Shown piece by piece: positions 1 to 8,230 of a stretch of DNA of 64,000 nucleotides. A program made the position numbers and the translations under genes. The stretch comes from Streptomyces albicerus (GTDB lineage: Bacteria; Actinomycetota; Actinomycetes; Streptomycetales; Streptomycetaceae): assembly GCF_008905045.1 (NCBI RefSeq), contig NZ_VWMY01000047.1, positions 23,410 to 87,409 of the forward strand, given 5' to 3'. The notes under the pieces were generated by a model. The model searched no databases. It was not told where the DNA came from and saw nothing but the letters and a program-made list of their open reading frames with translations. Position 1 is the first letter of the stretch, and every line of letters begins with the position of its first letter.

Positions 1-2
1 CG

Positions 3-221
3 GAGCTCGCCCTGCATCCGTCGGCGGGCCCGGACTCCCACGAGTTGTTCCTGATGTGCGACGACGTGGCGGAGACGGTGACCGAACTGGCGGACAAAGG
101 CGTGGAGTTCACTAAACCGGTCAGTGATGAGGGCTGGGGGCTCATCACCGCGCTGCGGTTGCCGGGCGGCAGCGAACTCGGGTTGTACGAACCCCGCCAT
201 GAGCGGGCGCACGCCCGGTGA
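3..221 (+). CDS. VOC (glyoxalase/bleomycin resistance) family protein, C-terminal part
   Basis: The reading frame is open from the window edge and ends at TGA 219-221. The visible 72 residues contain HELFLMCDDV, ELADKGVEF and a LRLPGGSELGLYEP ending. This is the usual final beta-alpha-beta-beta-beta module of vicinal-oxygen-chelate proteins, whose last strand carries a metal-ligand Glu (here in ELGLYEP). Family members are metalloenzymes such as glyoxalases and dioxygenases, or resistance proteins that bind a small molecule. The N-terminal half and promoter lie outside the window, so substrate and exact subfamily cannot be given. Confidence 0.75.
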   Translation, partial: ELALHPSAGPDSHELFLMCDDVAETVTELADKGVEFTKPVSDEGWGLITALRLPGGSELGLYEPRHERAHAR

Positions 222-548
222 CCGACGGCCCCTTCGCGGTCGACCTGCGGCGACTGTCGCCACCACCCTGCGGGCTGTCTCCCGGCAGCGTTTCGGCATG
301 GGCACCTTCTACTCCGAACAGAGCCCACCGGACGCCTACGACCTTGTCGTCCACCTCCCTCATGTCACCCCGGCCGACCCCGACGACGACGCCCTCGCCG
401 CCGCGCCCCGCGACGTAAAGGAGCCGTTCTCCCGGTGGAAACGGCAGTGATCCCCGCGCCAACCGTCGACGACGGGCCGGCTCCCTCGAACGTTCCAGGG
501 AGCACAATTGAAGGGGGTCGGTGTCGGTACTCATGAGGGGTGTCGACG
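222..548. other. Intergenic stretch with no convincing gene
   Basis: These 327 bases separate the VOC protein from the Rv1733c-type gene. A plus-strand frame stays open to TGA 448-450, with a mildly protein-like tail around GMGTFYSEQSPP, but it overlaps the VOC gene, lacks a ribosome binding site and matches no family I recognise. It could be a decayed C-terminal fragment. A GAGGGG just before the next gene (534-539) is the only clear signal. Confidence 0.4.
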
Positions 549-1130
549 GTGGCGAGGACACAGCGGACGAGGGTGCGCTGGTGGCGGTGGCGGCGCAATG
601 CGCTCAGGCGGCGCAGTGACGTCGTCGAAGCCTGGGTCGTGCTGGCCGCCTGGACCGTCGCCGTGGTGGGCGGCCTGCTGGCGGGACTGGTGACGCAGGA
701 CGTGATGCAGCAAAGCCTGGACCGGCAGCGGCTGGTGCGGCATGCCGTCACCGCCGTGCTCGCCGAGGACGCCGTGGCCACGTCATCCGCGATCACGGTG
801 GACGACCAACGGGTGTGGGTCACGGCGCGCTGGACCGCGTCGGACGGCTCGCCGCGTTCGGGACAGACCAGAGTCCCGCTCGGTTCCCAGGCCGGGTCTC
901 AGGTGACGGTGTGGACCGATGAACACGACGCCCTGGCGTCGAAGCCCGTGTCGCACACGGAGGCGGTCCTGCAGTCCGCCCTCGCGGGCGCCCTGGCCGT
1001 GACGGTCACCGGCGGGGTTGTCTGGGGAGCCGCCCAGACCGTACGCGTACGCCTCGACCGGCGCCGCATGGACCAGTGGGCCGACGAGTGGGAGCGCATC
1101 GACACCTGGTGGGGCCGCAAAACCGGCTGA
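549..1130 (+). CDS. Rv1733c-family membrane protein
   Basis: A 193-residue protein with a strongly basic N-terminus (RTRVRWWRWRRNALRRRSDVV), one membrane helix at about residues 27-50, an extracytoplasmic beta-rich domain of about 90 residues, and a second helix near residue 145 followed by a basic cytoplasmic tail. This architecture and the arginine-rich lead-in identify the Rv1733c family; the founding Mycobacterium tuberculosis gene belongs to the DosR dormancy regulon. Function is unknown. GTG 549 is chosen because GAGGGG lies at a proper distance; GTG 540 is possible but abuts that site. A paralogue lies at 14629-15213 on the other strand. Confidence 0.7.
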   Translation: MARTQRTRVRWWRWRRNALRRRSDVVEAWVVLAAWTVAVVGGLLAGLVTQDVMQQSLDRQRLVRHAVTAVLAEDAVATSSAITVDDQRVWVTARWTASDGSPRSGQTRVPLGSQAGSQVTVWTDEHDALASKPVSHTEAVLQSALAGALAVTVTGGVVWGAAQTVRVRLDRRRMDQWADEWERIDTWWGRKTG

Positions 1131-1269
1131 CCGGCGGGAACGGGTCCGCCACCGTGGCGGCGGCCGAGGTCTTGAGGACCAGGCCCATCGATCCTCGGCG
1201 TCGGTATCTGTGCGCGGCGTGACCGGAAACCGGTGGCACACTGACCCGGTCACCGAAGGAGCCCAGCCC

Positions 1270-2358
1270 GTGCCCATGATCCGTAACCTGAGCAGAGCCG
1301 TGCGTCGCGCGTACCGCCGCTCCGTGGACCTCAGCCATCCCGTCCGTTCCCCGCTCGGCAGCGCCGTGGTGAACTGCTTGGTCTACCGCGAGGGCGGGCG
1401 GCAGCCCGGCGACTGGGCGCCGGACGAGGCGATCCGACGGGCCCGCAAGGGCCGGGACGGCTTCGTGTGGATCGGGTTGCACGAGCCCACGGAGGGGGAG
1501 TTCGCGGGCCTCGCCAAGCTCTTCGGCCTGCATCCGCTGGCCGTCGAGGGTGCCGTCCAGGAGCATCAGCGGCCGAAGGTGGAGCGGTACGACGACACGC
1601 TGTTCGCCGTCTTCAAGACCGTGCGCTACGTCGAGCACGAGCAACTCACCGCGACCAGCGAGGTGGTCGACACCGGGGCGCTGGTGGTCTACATCGGCAA
1701 CGACTTCGTGATCACCGTCCGGCACGGCGGTCACGGCTCGCTGGGCCCGTTGCGTGAAGCGCTGGAGACCCTGCCCGAGCAGCTGGCGAAGGGACCCTCC
1801 GCCGTCCTGCACGCCATCGTGGACCATGTGGTCGACGACTACCTGGAGGTCGTCGACGCGGTGCAGAGCGACATAGAGGCCGTCGAGACCGCGGTGTTCA
1901 CCGAACACACCGCCCGCGGTGACGCCGGCCAGATCTACCAGCTCAAGCGGGAACTCCTGGAACTCAAACGGGCCGTTGTTCCCCTGCACCGCCCCCTGCA
2001 GATCCTCGCCCACGAGCCGCCTGTGGCCGTCTCGCCGGACATCCAGCCGTACTTCCGCGACGTCGCCGACCATCTCGCCCGCGTCACCGAGCAGATCAAC
2101 GCCTTCGACGGGCTGCTCGACTCGATCCTCCAGGCCCACCTGGCCCAGGTCACGGTCGCCCAGAACGAGGACATGCGCAAGATCACGGCCTGGGCTGCCA
2201 TCGTCGCCGTGCCCACCATGATCTGCGGCCTGTACGGCATGAACTTCGATCACATGCCCGAACTGCGCTGGACCTACGGCTACCCCCTCGCGCTCGGCGT
2301 CATCGCCACGCTCTGCCTCGTCATCCACCGGGGTTTCCGCCGCAACGGCTGGCTCTGA
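1270..2358 (+). CDS. corA: CorA-family magnesium/cobalt transport protein
   Basis: Predicted 362-residue divalent-cation channel. The C-terminus has the two membrane helices of the family, and the signature GMN appears in CGLYGMNFDHMPEL at the end of the first helix, followed by a second helix and a basic tail. The long N-terminal part is the acidic, helical cytoplasmic funnel domain. GTG 1270 (VPMIRNLSR) is preferred, with ATG 1276 as alternative; upstream sequence in the same frame is not protein-like. Family members carry Mg2+, Co2+ or Ni2+ passively, gated by cytoplasmic Mg2+. No regulatory Mg2+ leader is obvious. A tandem hairpin repeat follows 7 bases after the stop. Confidence 0.93.
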   Translation: MPMIRNLSRAVRRAYRRSVDLSHPVRSPLGSAVVNCLVYREGGRQPGDWAPDEAIRRARKGRDGFVWIGLHEPTEGEFAGLAKLFGLHPLAVEGAVQEHQRPKVERYDDTLFAVFKTVRYVEHEQLTATSEVVDTGALVVYIGNDFVITVRHGGHGSLGPLREALETLPEQLAKGPSAVLHAIVDHVVDDYLEVVDAVQSDIEAVETAVFTEHTARGDAGQIYQLKRELLELKRAVVPLHRPLQILAHEPPVAVSPDIQPYFRDVADHLARVTEQINAFDGLLDSILQAHLAQVTVAQNEDMRKITAWAAIVAVPTMICGLYGMNFDHMPELRWTYGYPLALGVIATLCLVIHRGFRRNGWL

Positions 2359-2365
2359 ATGCCGT

Positions 2366-2407
2366 CTGACCCCGGCCAAGGTCAGACTGACCCCGGCCAA
2401 GGTCAGA
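2366..2407. repeat. Two tandem 21-bp units, each able to fold as a hairpin
   Basis: CTGACCCCGGCCAAGGTCAG plus one base is repeated twice without interruption. Within each unit CTGACC pairs with GGTCAG, so the pair could form two small hairpins or one larger one just after the corA stop codon. It may act as a terminator, or it may be replication-slippage DNA like the other short tandem repeats in this window. Confidence 0.75.
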
Positions 2408-2492
2408 CCACCTATCCGTCGTCGTACCGGCGGCCTGTCGCCGCGTCCCGACCCGCGCCGTCACCGGCCGACAGGACGTCCCGTGAGCGGCG

Positions 2493-2846
2493 TCAGCCGT
2501 TGCCCGGGCGTTCGAGCGCCACCTTCGGCAGCCTCCTGGCGACCGCGATGGGCAGCCACCACGCGCGCCTGCCCAGCAGTTGCATGACGGCCGGCACGAT
2601 CAGGCAGCGGATCACCAGGGCGTCCAGCAGAATCGCCACCGCGAGGCCGAGTCCGAACTGCTGGAGCATCCGGCTGGGGCTGAGCACGAAGGCGGCGAAC
2701 ACGACGATCATGATGGCCGCGGCGGCGGTGATGACCTTGCCGGTGGCGGCCAGGCCCTCACGGACCGCGAGCGATGGGTCCTTGGTGCGCTCCCACTCCT
2801 CGTGGATGCGGGAGACGAGGAACACCTCGTAGTCCATGGAGAGCAT
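2493..2846 (-). pseudogene. MMPL-family transporter, C-terminal fragment
   Basis: The 117-residue frame starts in the middle of an MMPL protein at LSMDYEVFLVSRIHEEW, a strongly conserved segment of the second permease repeat. It continues through two more membrane helices to a normal-looking end. Full MMPL proteins have about 700 or more residues and 11-12 helices; here everything before that segment is gone. The residue before LSMDY is Met, where the family normally has FG, so the break is at about 2843/2844, where histidine kinase sequence begins. It is very unlikely to be functional. It marks one end of a deletion. Confidence 0.85.
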
Positions 2847-3994
2847 GGCTGCGGAGACGCTCCGTTCGCGTACGGCAGGCGGGCCCGTACGGCGAAACCG
2901 CCGCCGGGCCGGGGACCTGCGGAAAGTTCGCCGCCCAGGGCGCGGGCGCGCTCACGCATGCCGGCGATGCCGCTGCCGGGTGCCCCCGAACCGGCCGCCG
3001 GGCTCCGCCCGTTGTCCGTGATCTCGACCGTGACCTCCCGTGGCCCCTGGTCGATGCGGACGGTCACGGTGGTGGCGGTGGCGGTCGCGTGACGGGTCAC
3101 GTTGGTCAGTGACTCCTGCACGATGCGGTACGCCGCCAGGTCCACCTCGGTGGGCAGCGGCCGCCGCGCTCCGGTGACTGTCGTACGGACGTCGACCCCG
3201 GCGACGCGTGCCGACTCGACCAGCTCACCGATCCGTTCCAGGCCCGGCGCGGGCGAGGTGGGCGCCTCCTCGTCGACCTGGCGCAGCACGCCGAGGGTGG
3301 TACGCAGCTCACGCAGCGCCTCCCGGCTCGACTCCTTGATCGCGGCGAGCGCGGTCTTGGCCTGCCGGGGATCCTTCTCGAGGCGGTGCAGTGCCGCGGA
3401 GGACTGCACGTTGATCAGCGAGATGTGATGGCCGATGACGTCGTGCAGCTCGCGCGCGATGCGCAGCCGCTCCTCGCCGGCCGCCCGCTGTTCCACTTCC
3501 CGGGCGTGGGCCAGGCGGCTGTGCCGCACCCAGCCGAGCGCGACCACTCCGACCAGCCAGCCGGTGAGCATGAACACGGCGACGCCGTTGACGTCGTGGT
3601 TGCCCGCCAGGGTGCCGGCGCTCACGCCGATCACGATGAGTGCGCCGAGGGCGACGGCCGCCTGCAGCTGCCCCTCGGCGGCGACGGTGTAGAGCGCCAC
3701 GATCACCGCCACCATCAGCGGGCCGTCGTAGACGCTGCTCAGGTAGTACGCGCCCGTGACCACCAGCACGAAGACGGCGACGGCCACGGGACGGCGCCGG
3801 CGGAAGTACAGCGCACCGCAGGCGGCCGCCATCAGCACCCAGCCGAGGCCCGTGACGAGCCAGGACTCCTCGCGCGCGCCGATGAACGCCCGCAGACTGC
3901 CGACGACCGAGAGGACGAAGATCCCGCCGGCCACAGCCACGTCCGCCGCGCGACCACGCGGCATCCACGGACGTACGGCGGCCCCGGTCACCAT
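2708..3994 (-). CDS. NarL-type (HisKA_3) sensor histidine kinase with aberrant C-terminal tail
   Basis: About five membrane helices fill residues 18-165. A dimerisation and phosphoacceptor helix follows with RELHDVIGHH (His near residue 184), then a HATPase domain (N-box around LTNVTRHA, DNG box, and a GSGIAGMRERA lid). Homologues usually end a few residues after RARLPY, which here lies at about 2870. This frame instead runs another roughly 55 codons into MMPL DNA read out of frame and stops at 2708. The response-regulator gene that normally follows is missing. The kinase core looks complete, so it may still signal through a distant regulator, but the junction suggests a deletion product. ATG 3994 is used; ATG 3964 is possible. 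Confidence 0.8.
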   Translation of the reverse strand: MVTGAAVRPWMPRGRAADVAVAGGIFVLSVVGSLRAFIGAREESWLVTGLGWVLMAAACGALYFRRRRPVAVAVFVLVVTGAYYLSSVYDGPLMVAVIVALYTVAAEGQLQAAVALGALIVIGVSAGTLAGNHDVNGVAVFMLTGWLVGVVALGWVRHSRLAHAREVEQRAAGEERLRIARELHDVIGHHISLINVQSSAALHRLEKDPRQAKTALAAIKESSREALRELRTTLGVLRQVDEEAPTSPAPGLERIGELVESARVAGVDVRTTVTGARRPLPTEVDLAAYRIVQESLTNVTRHATATATTVTVRIDQGPREVTVEITDNGRSPAAGSGAPGSGIAGMRERARALGGELSAGPRPGGGFAVRARLPYANGASPQPCSPWTTRCSSSPASTRSGSAPRTHRSRSVRAWPPPARSSPPPRPS

Positions 3995-4047
3995 GGCGTC
4001 CGCCTAGGCACTCCGCTGGAAGTCTGGTCGTCACGCGCGGGTCCGTC

Positions 4048-4090
4048 GTGGCTGGTCGCGCAGTTCCCCGCGCCCCTTCGGGGCGCTGCT
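4048..4090. repeat. Streptomyces interspersed repeat (GCGCAGTTCCCCGCGCCCC type)
   Basis: GTCGCGCAGTTCCCCGCGCC is followed by CCTTCGGGGCGC, giving a GC-rich hairpin (GCGCCCC TTC GGGGCGC). This element is scattered through intergenic regions of many Streptomyces genomes. Related copies occur here at 12473-12510 and 18446-18505. A role in transcript ends or mRNA stability is plausible but unproven. Confidence 0.7.
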
Positions 4091-4150
4091 CTACCGCAGT
4101 GGACTTCGCCGAGAACCGCTCAGGCCCTGCTCCCGCGGGTTGGCCCGGTG

Positions 4151-4579
4151 TCATGACCGGACACCGCGCAGCCGCCTCACGCCCAGGGCGCAGACTCCGC
4201 ACACCGCTCCCCAGAACGCGTTGACGAGGAAGACCGGGACGATGGCCCGGGGATGTGCCAGGGGTCCGTCCGGCTCGCCGTCGAGGATCGGGGAGAGGAC
4301 GCCGCTGAGCACGATCGCGGCGGCCGCGTAGGCGAGACCAGCGGCGACCAGCGTCAGCACGGGTTCGCGCACCCGGGAGAGGCCCACGGTGAGAATCCAC
4401 GCCAGTGTGATGACCACGGTCAGGACGATCGGAGTGGCGGGCTCGCCGAGCGCGTCGCTCAGCCCGGAGGCCGAGAACAGCGGCCGCAGCAGAGCGAGGG
4501 ACGCGAGCCCGGCCACCAGCGGCCAGCTCAGCCGGTTCAACGGTGACGCGACCGTGCGGGGGCGGTCCTGTGTACTCAT
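4151..4579 (-). CDS. Small integral membrane protein of unknown function
   Basis: A 142-residue protein with four predicted membrane helices (about residues 15-33, 45-65, 72-95 and 113-135), joined by short loops, one of which is acidic (LDGEPDGP), and ending in a basic RRLRGVRS tail. No family was recognised. ATG 4579 is chosen because the frame further upstream lies within a palindromic repeat and is not membrane-like. It lies upstream of the histidine kinase on the same strand, but a 156-base gap with an interspersed repeat argues against tight co-transcription. Confidence 0.65.
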   Translation of the reverse strand: MSTQDRPRTVASPLNRLSWPLVAGLASLALLRPLFSASGLSDALGEPATPIVLTVVITLAWILTVGLSRVREPVLTLVAAGLAYAAAAIVLSGVLSPILDGEPDGPLAHPRAIVPVFLVNAFWGAVCGVCALGVRRLRGVRS

Positions 4580-4636
4580 GCCCCGAGCGTCGACGACCGC
4601 CGTGCCGGAGGCGTCGGCCTGGGGCTGACACCTGTC

Positions 4637-4687
4637 GTACCCCACCGGTTTGCGGGTCAGGTCCTTCGCCCGCAACCGGTGGGGTAC
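4637..4687. terminator. Long inverted repeat between two minus-strand genes, likely terminator hairpin
   Basis: GTACCCCACCGGTTTGCGGG at 4637-4656 pairs with 4669-4687, identical to its complement except for one missing base, around a 12-base loop. It lies 50 bases beyond the alpha/beta hydrolase stop on the minus strand and ahead of the small membrane protein gene, as expected for a factor-independent terminator without a clear U-tract. Confidence 0.6.
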
Positions 4688-4736
4688 GTGGCCGTCAGCG
4701 CGTGACGGCCGCCGTGGCCGTGAAAGCTGAGACGCC

Positions 4737-5558
4737 TCAGCCCTTGATGAAGTCGAGCAGGTCGGCGTTGAAGGCCTGCTCGTACTCGCCGACCAGGCCG
4801 TGCGGGGCGCCCGGGTACACCTTGAGGGTGGCGTCCTTGACGATCCGGGCCGTCTTGTGGGCGGAGGCCGCGATGGGCACGATCTGGTCGTCGTCGCCGT
4901 GTGCGATCAGCGTGGGCACGTCGATGCGCTTCAGGTCCTCGGTGAACTCCTGCTCGGAGAACTGCTTGATGCAGTCGTACGCCGCCTTGAGTCCGACCTG
5001 CATGCTCCACATCCAGAACGCGCGGCGCATGCCTTCCGACTGGGCGGCGCCGGGCCGGTTGAAGCCGTAGAAGGCCTCGCTGAGGTCCCAGTAGAACTGC
5101 GAGCGGTCCGCCGCGACTCCGGCCCGGATCCCGTCGAAGGCCTCGATCGGCGTGCCCTCCGGGTTGTCCGCCGTCTTCAGCATCAGCGGTGGGACCGCTC
5201 CCAGCAGGACGACCTTGGCGACCCGCGCGGTGCCGTGGCGGCCGATGTAGCGCGTCACCTCGCCGCCACCCGTCGAATGGCCCACCAGGACCACGTCGTT
5301 GAGGTCGAGCGCCTCGATGAGCTCGGCCAGGTCGTCTGCGTACTGGTCCATGTGGTTGCCCTGCCACGGCTGCCCCGAGCGGCCGTGACCACGACGGTCG
5401 TGGGCGACGGCACGGAAGCCGTTGTCGGCGACCAGTCGGGACTGGCCGTCCCAGGTGTCCGCGTTGAGCGGCCAGCCGTGGCTGAAGACGACCGGCTGCC
5501 CGGTGCCCCAGTCCTTGTAGAAGATCTCGGTGCCGTCGCTGGTGGTGAGGGTTCCCAT
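4737..5558 (-). CDS. Alpha/beta hydrolase, non-heme chloroperoxidase/esterase type
   Basis: A full-length 273-residue single-domain alpha/beta hydrolase. The oxyanion region is FSHGWPLNADTW, the nucleophile elbow is GHSTGG (Ser95), the acid lies in AHGDDDQIVP (near 226) and the His in PGAPHGL (near 253). The DRRGHGRS motif after strand 4 is typical of cofactor-free haloperoxidases such as the Streptomyces chloroperoxidases, which are perhydrolases or esterases in vitro. The physiological substrate is unknown. No signal peptide, so it is cytoplasmic. A remnant of a different hydrolase lies immediately upstream on the same strand. Confidence 0.9.
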   Translation of the reverse strand: MGTLTTSDGTEIFYKDWGTGQPVVFSHGWPLNADTWDGQSRLVADNGFRAVAHDRRGHGRSGQPWQGNHMDQYADDLAELIEALDLNDVVLVGHSTGGGEVTRYIGRHGTARVAKVVLLGAVPPLMLKTADNPEGTPIEAFDGIRAGVAADRSQFYWDLSEAFYGFNRPGAAQSEGMRRAFWMWSMQVGLKAAYDCIKQFSEQEFTEDLKRIDVPTLIAHGDDDQIVPIAASAHKTARIVKDATLKVYPGAPHGLVGEYEQAFNADLLDFIKG

Positions 5559-5605
5559 GGCTGTCTCTCTTCTCTGCGGAACGATCGGACGAGGCGGCGG
5601 AGCGG

Positions 5606-5926
5606 TCAGACCAAGCGCCGCACGAATGCGAGCGCGGTGTCAGCCCCTTCCTGCCAGCCGTTGTCGATGGTGCGTGCGTGGCTCCGGTTCGGCATCTCGG
5701 TGATCTCCGTGATGCCGGGGTTGCGCTGCTGCTTCTTGTACGAGGCGTTGGCGGTCGCCCGGGGCACGGTGTGGTCCTTCTCGCCCGAGATGATCAGCAG
5801 CGAGCCGTGCTCCGGGTTCTCCGAGTCGACCTTCACCTCGGTCCGCCGAACGAGTGATCGCTCGATCTGTTGTGCGGCGCGAGGGGGCATGCCGTCGACG
5901 TTAGCCTCGCGCGGCGCTCCTGCCAT
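5606..5926 (-). pseudogene. Alpha/beta hydrolase C-terminal fragment
   Basis: The last 60 or so residues (HGSLLIISGEKDHTVP, then a helix, EMPNRSHARTIDNGWQEGADTALAFVRRLV) match the acid-strand to histidine end of an alpha/beta hydrolase: Asp in EKDHTVP and His in NRSHARTIDNGW. The nucleophile elbow and the first roughly 180 residues are absent, and the N-terminal 35 residues of this frame do not look like hydrolase. It is a 5'-deleted remnant that cannot be catalytic. It lies 48 bases upstream of the intact hydrolase but belongs to a different subfamily. Confidence 0.75.
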
Positions 5927-5985
5927 CTGTCACATGACTGTATTCGCGGACCGGACCTGTGGCCGGTATGCCTCCGTCCGGCCGA

Positions 5986-8058
5986 TCAGAGGTCCGGTTC
6001 GTCCAGTACGCCGTCCAGCGCGAGCCGCATCGCCGCCTCAGGGCTCAACTCCCGCCCCTCGTGCACCGCTTCGGCGAATCGGGTGTCGCCGAGGGCGGTG
6101 CGGAGGTGGCGTGCGTACTCCCTGCGGAAGACGGTCGTCTCGGTGTCGCTGAGCTGGGGGAGTCCGGCCGCGTACCAGAGGCGGGTGCCCACGCCGAGGA
6201 GCCGGGCGGCGCGTTCGGGCTCGCCGCGCGCGGCCTCCGCGGCGACGAGGAGGTCGGCGACGGCCGCGGCGCCGAGACGGTCGTGGACGCGCCACTTGGC
6301 GGCCAGCGCCTCACGCGCGGAGTGCAGTGCGTCGTCCGGCCGCCCGAGCCCGATCCCGGCGAGGGCGACGAAGAAGTCACCCCAGGCCCGCATCCACAGC
6401 TCGCCGCGTTTCGCGCAGTCGGCGCGCAGCCGCTCGGCCACCGCCGCACACCGCTCGAACGCGCCCTGGCCGGCCAGGAGATACGCCTGCAGGGCCAGCG
6501 TCAGCAGCTGGAAGAACTCCGCTCCGCCGCCGCCGCGCGGCCCCTGCGTGCTGCTGCCGTACAGCAGGGCGGACCGGGCCGACTCGCCGCGCACCGCGAG
6601 GCTCGCCCCCGTCAACGGCAGTGCGGGGACGGGCAGCCGGCGTTCCTGGGCGAGCCACACGTACGCGGCGCTCACCGACTCGGCAGCCTCCAGATCGTCC
6701 GGGACGACGGTGACCATGCGGTGCGCCCAGGTCGCCAGGGTGTGCTCGGGGCCGCCGTCGTGCGCCCGGCGCAGTGCCCGCTCCAGGTAGCCGCGGCCTT
6801 CTTCGGCGAAGCCGCAGGCGAACCAGAAGTACCAGAGGGTGCCCGCGAGTTCGAGCGCCGTCTCGGGCTCCGGCGCCGCCAGGCACTCCTCCAGTGCGAG
6901 CCGCAGGTTGGCGTGCTCCACGCTCAGCCGCTCGGCCCACATCCGCTGGCCGGGGCCCAGCCACTCGGCCTCTCCCTGGCGGGCGATCCACCGGAAGTAG
7001 TCGCGGTGACGAGCGCGTACGGCGTCCTGCTCGCCGAGGCCGGTGAGCCACTCGGCGCCGAAGGTCCGCACGGTGTCGAGCATGCGGTAGCGGCCGGCCA
7101 CGCCGTCGCCCTCGCGCGTCACGATCGACTTCTCGGTGAGCGACGCGAGCAGCGCCAGGATCTCCTCCGCGTCCAACGGGCCGCCGTGGCACATGAATTC
7201 GGCCGCCTCCACGTCCCAGCCGCCCGCGAACACGGAGAGGCGGGCCCACAGCAGCCGCTCCAGCGGCGTGCACAGCTCATGGCTCCAGCCGATCGCCGTA
7301 CGCAGCGTCTGATGCCGGGCGAGCCGCGGCCGGGCGGGCGATACGAGCAGGTCGAAACGGGAGTCGAGGCCCTCCAGAAGGCGGTCGAGGGGGAAGCCGC
7401 GCAGTCGCACCGCGGCCAGTTCCAGGGCCAGCGGGATCCCGTCGAGCCGGGCACAGACCGCCGCCACGTTCGCCCGGTTGGCATCGGTGAGCGCGAAGGA
7501 CGGCACGGCGGCCGCGGCGCGGGCCGCGAACAGGGCGACCGCGTCGTCGCGTTCGCCCAGCGGCAGCGGCGTCACGGCCAGCAGATGCTCGCCGGGCACG
7601 CCCAGCGGCTGCCGACTGGTGGCCAGAACCTGTAACTCCGGTACATGCGCGAGGAGTTCCTGTACGACACGTGCGCACTCGTCCAGTACGTGCTCGCAGG
7701 TGTCCAGGACGAGCAGGAGCTGCCCGTCGTCGAGGTGTTCGCAGACCGCCTCCAGGAGCGGGCGCAGTGTCTGCTCGGTGAGCCGGGTCGCCTCGGCGAC
7801 GGCGTTCGTGAGGAGGTCCGGGTTCTTCAGGTCGGACAGTTCCACCAGCCACACCCCGCCGGGAAAGGCGGCCTGTGCGGTGTGCGCGGCCCGCAGGGCC
7901 AGCCGTGACTTGCCGACCCCGCCGGGGCCGGTGAGGGTGACGAGCCGTGCGGTGCCCAACAGGGCGGAGATTTCGGCCAGTTCGGACCTGCGGCCGACGA
8001 AGACGTTGGCCTCGGCGGGCAGATTGCCGGTCCTGCCGTTGCGTACAGAGGCCCCCAT
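5986..8058 (-). CDS. STAND/NB-ARC ATPase with tetratricopeptide-like C-terminus, AfsR/LuxR-related
   Basis: A 690-residue protein. FVGRRSELAEI and a Walker A GPGGVGKSRLALR lie near residues 20-50, a Walker B LLLVLDTCEHV near 120 and a LATSRQPLGVPGE sensor near 150. A winged-helix arm follows, then roughly 300 residues of Ala/Leu-rich helical repeats. Actinobacterial relatives usually carry a SARP or LuxR DNA-binding domain; none is seen at either end, so output must be through another protein or a lost domain. ATG 8058 fits the start of the ATPase domain. It is divergent from the MEDS-STAS gene across 172 bases. Confidence 0.85.
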   Translation of the reverse strand: MGASVRNGRTGNLPAEANVFVGRRSELAEISALLGTARLVTLTGPGGVGKSRLALRAAHTAQAAFPGGVWLVELSDLKNPDLLTNAVAEATRLTEQTLRPLLEAVCEHLDDGQLLLVLDTCEHVLDECARVVQELLAHVPELQVLATSRQPLGVPGEHLLAVTPLPLGERDDAVALFAARAAAAVPSFALTDANRANVAAVCARLDGIPLALELAAVRLRGFPLDRLLEGLDSRFDLLVSPARPRLARHQTLRTAIGWSHELCTPLERLLWARLSVFAGGWDVEAAEFMCHGGPLDAEEILALLASLTEKSIVTREGDGVAGRYRMLDTVRTFGAEWLTGLGEQDAVRARHRDYFRWIARQGEAEWLGPGQRMWAERLSVEHANLRLALEECLAAPEPETALELAGTLWYFWFACGFAEEGRGYLERALRRAHDGGPEHTLATWAHRMVTVVPDDLEAAESVSAAYVWLAQERRLPVPALPLTGASLAVRGESARSALLYGSSTQGPRGGGGAEFFQLLTLALQAYLLAGQGAFERCAAVAERLRADCAKRGELWMRAWGDFFVALAGIGLGRPDDALHSAREALAAKWRVHDRLGAAAVADLLVAAEAARGEPERAARLLGVGTRLWYAAGLPQLSDTETTVFRREYARHLRTALGDTRFAEAVHEGRELSPEAAMRLALDGVLDEPDL

Positions 8059-8230
8059 GGTTCCCCCTCCACCCGACCGATGGCGGTCACCTTAACCCCC
8101 TGGAACGCCGCTGTCCGACCCCCCGGTCGGGTGACCGGGAATCAGGCACTCGCCCTCACACCGGGGCCGCTTGAGGCGTAGCGTGGATGCGTCCCGGCAC
8201 GCCGAGCGGCGACCTTGGGAGGTGCGGGGG

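Noticed and set aside
124..450. A 108-codon plus-strand frame with a GMGTFYSEQSPP tail
   Set aside because: It overlaps the VOC gene, has no ribosome binding site and no recognised family; at most a decayed fragment.
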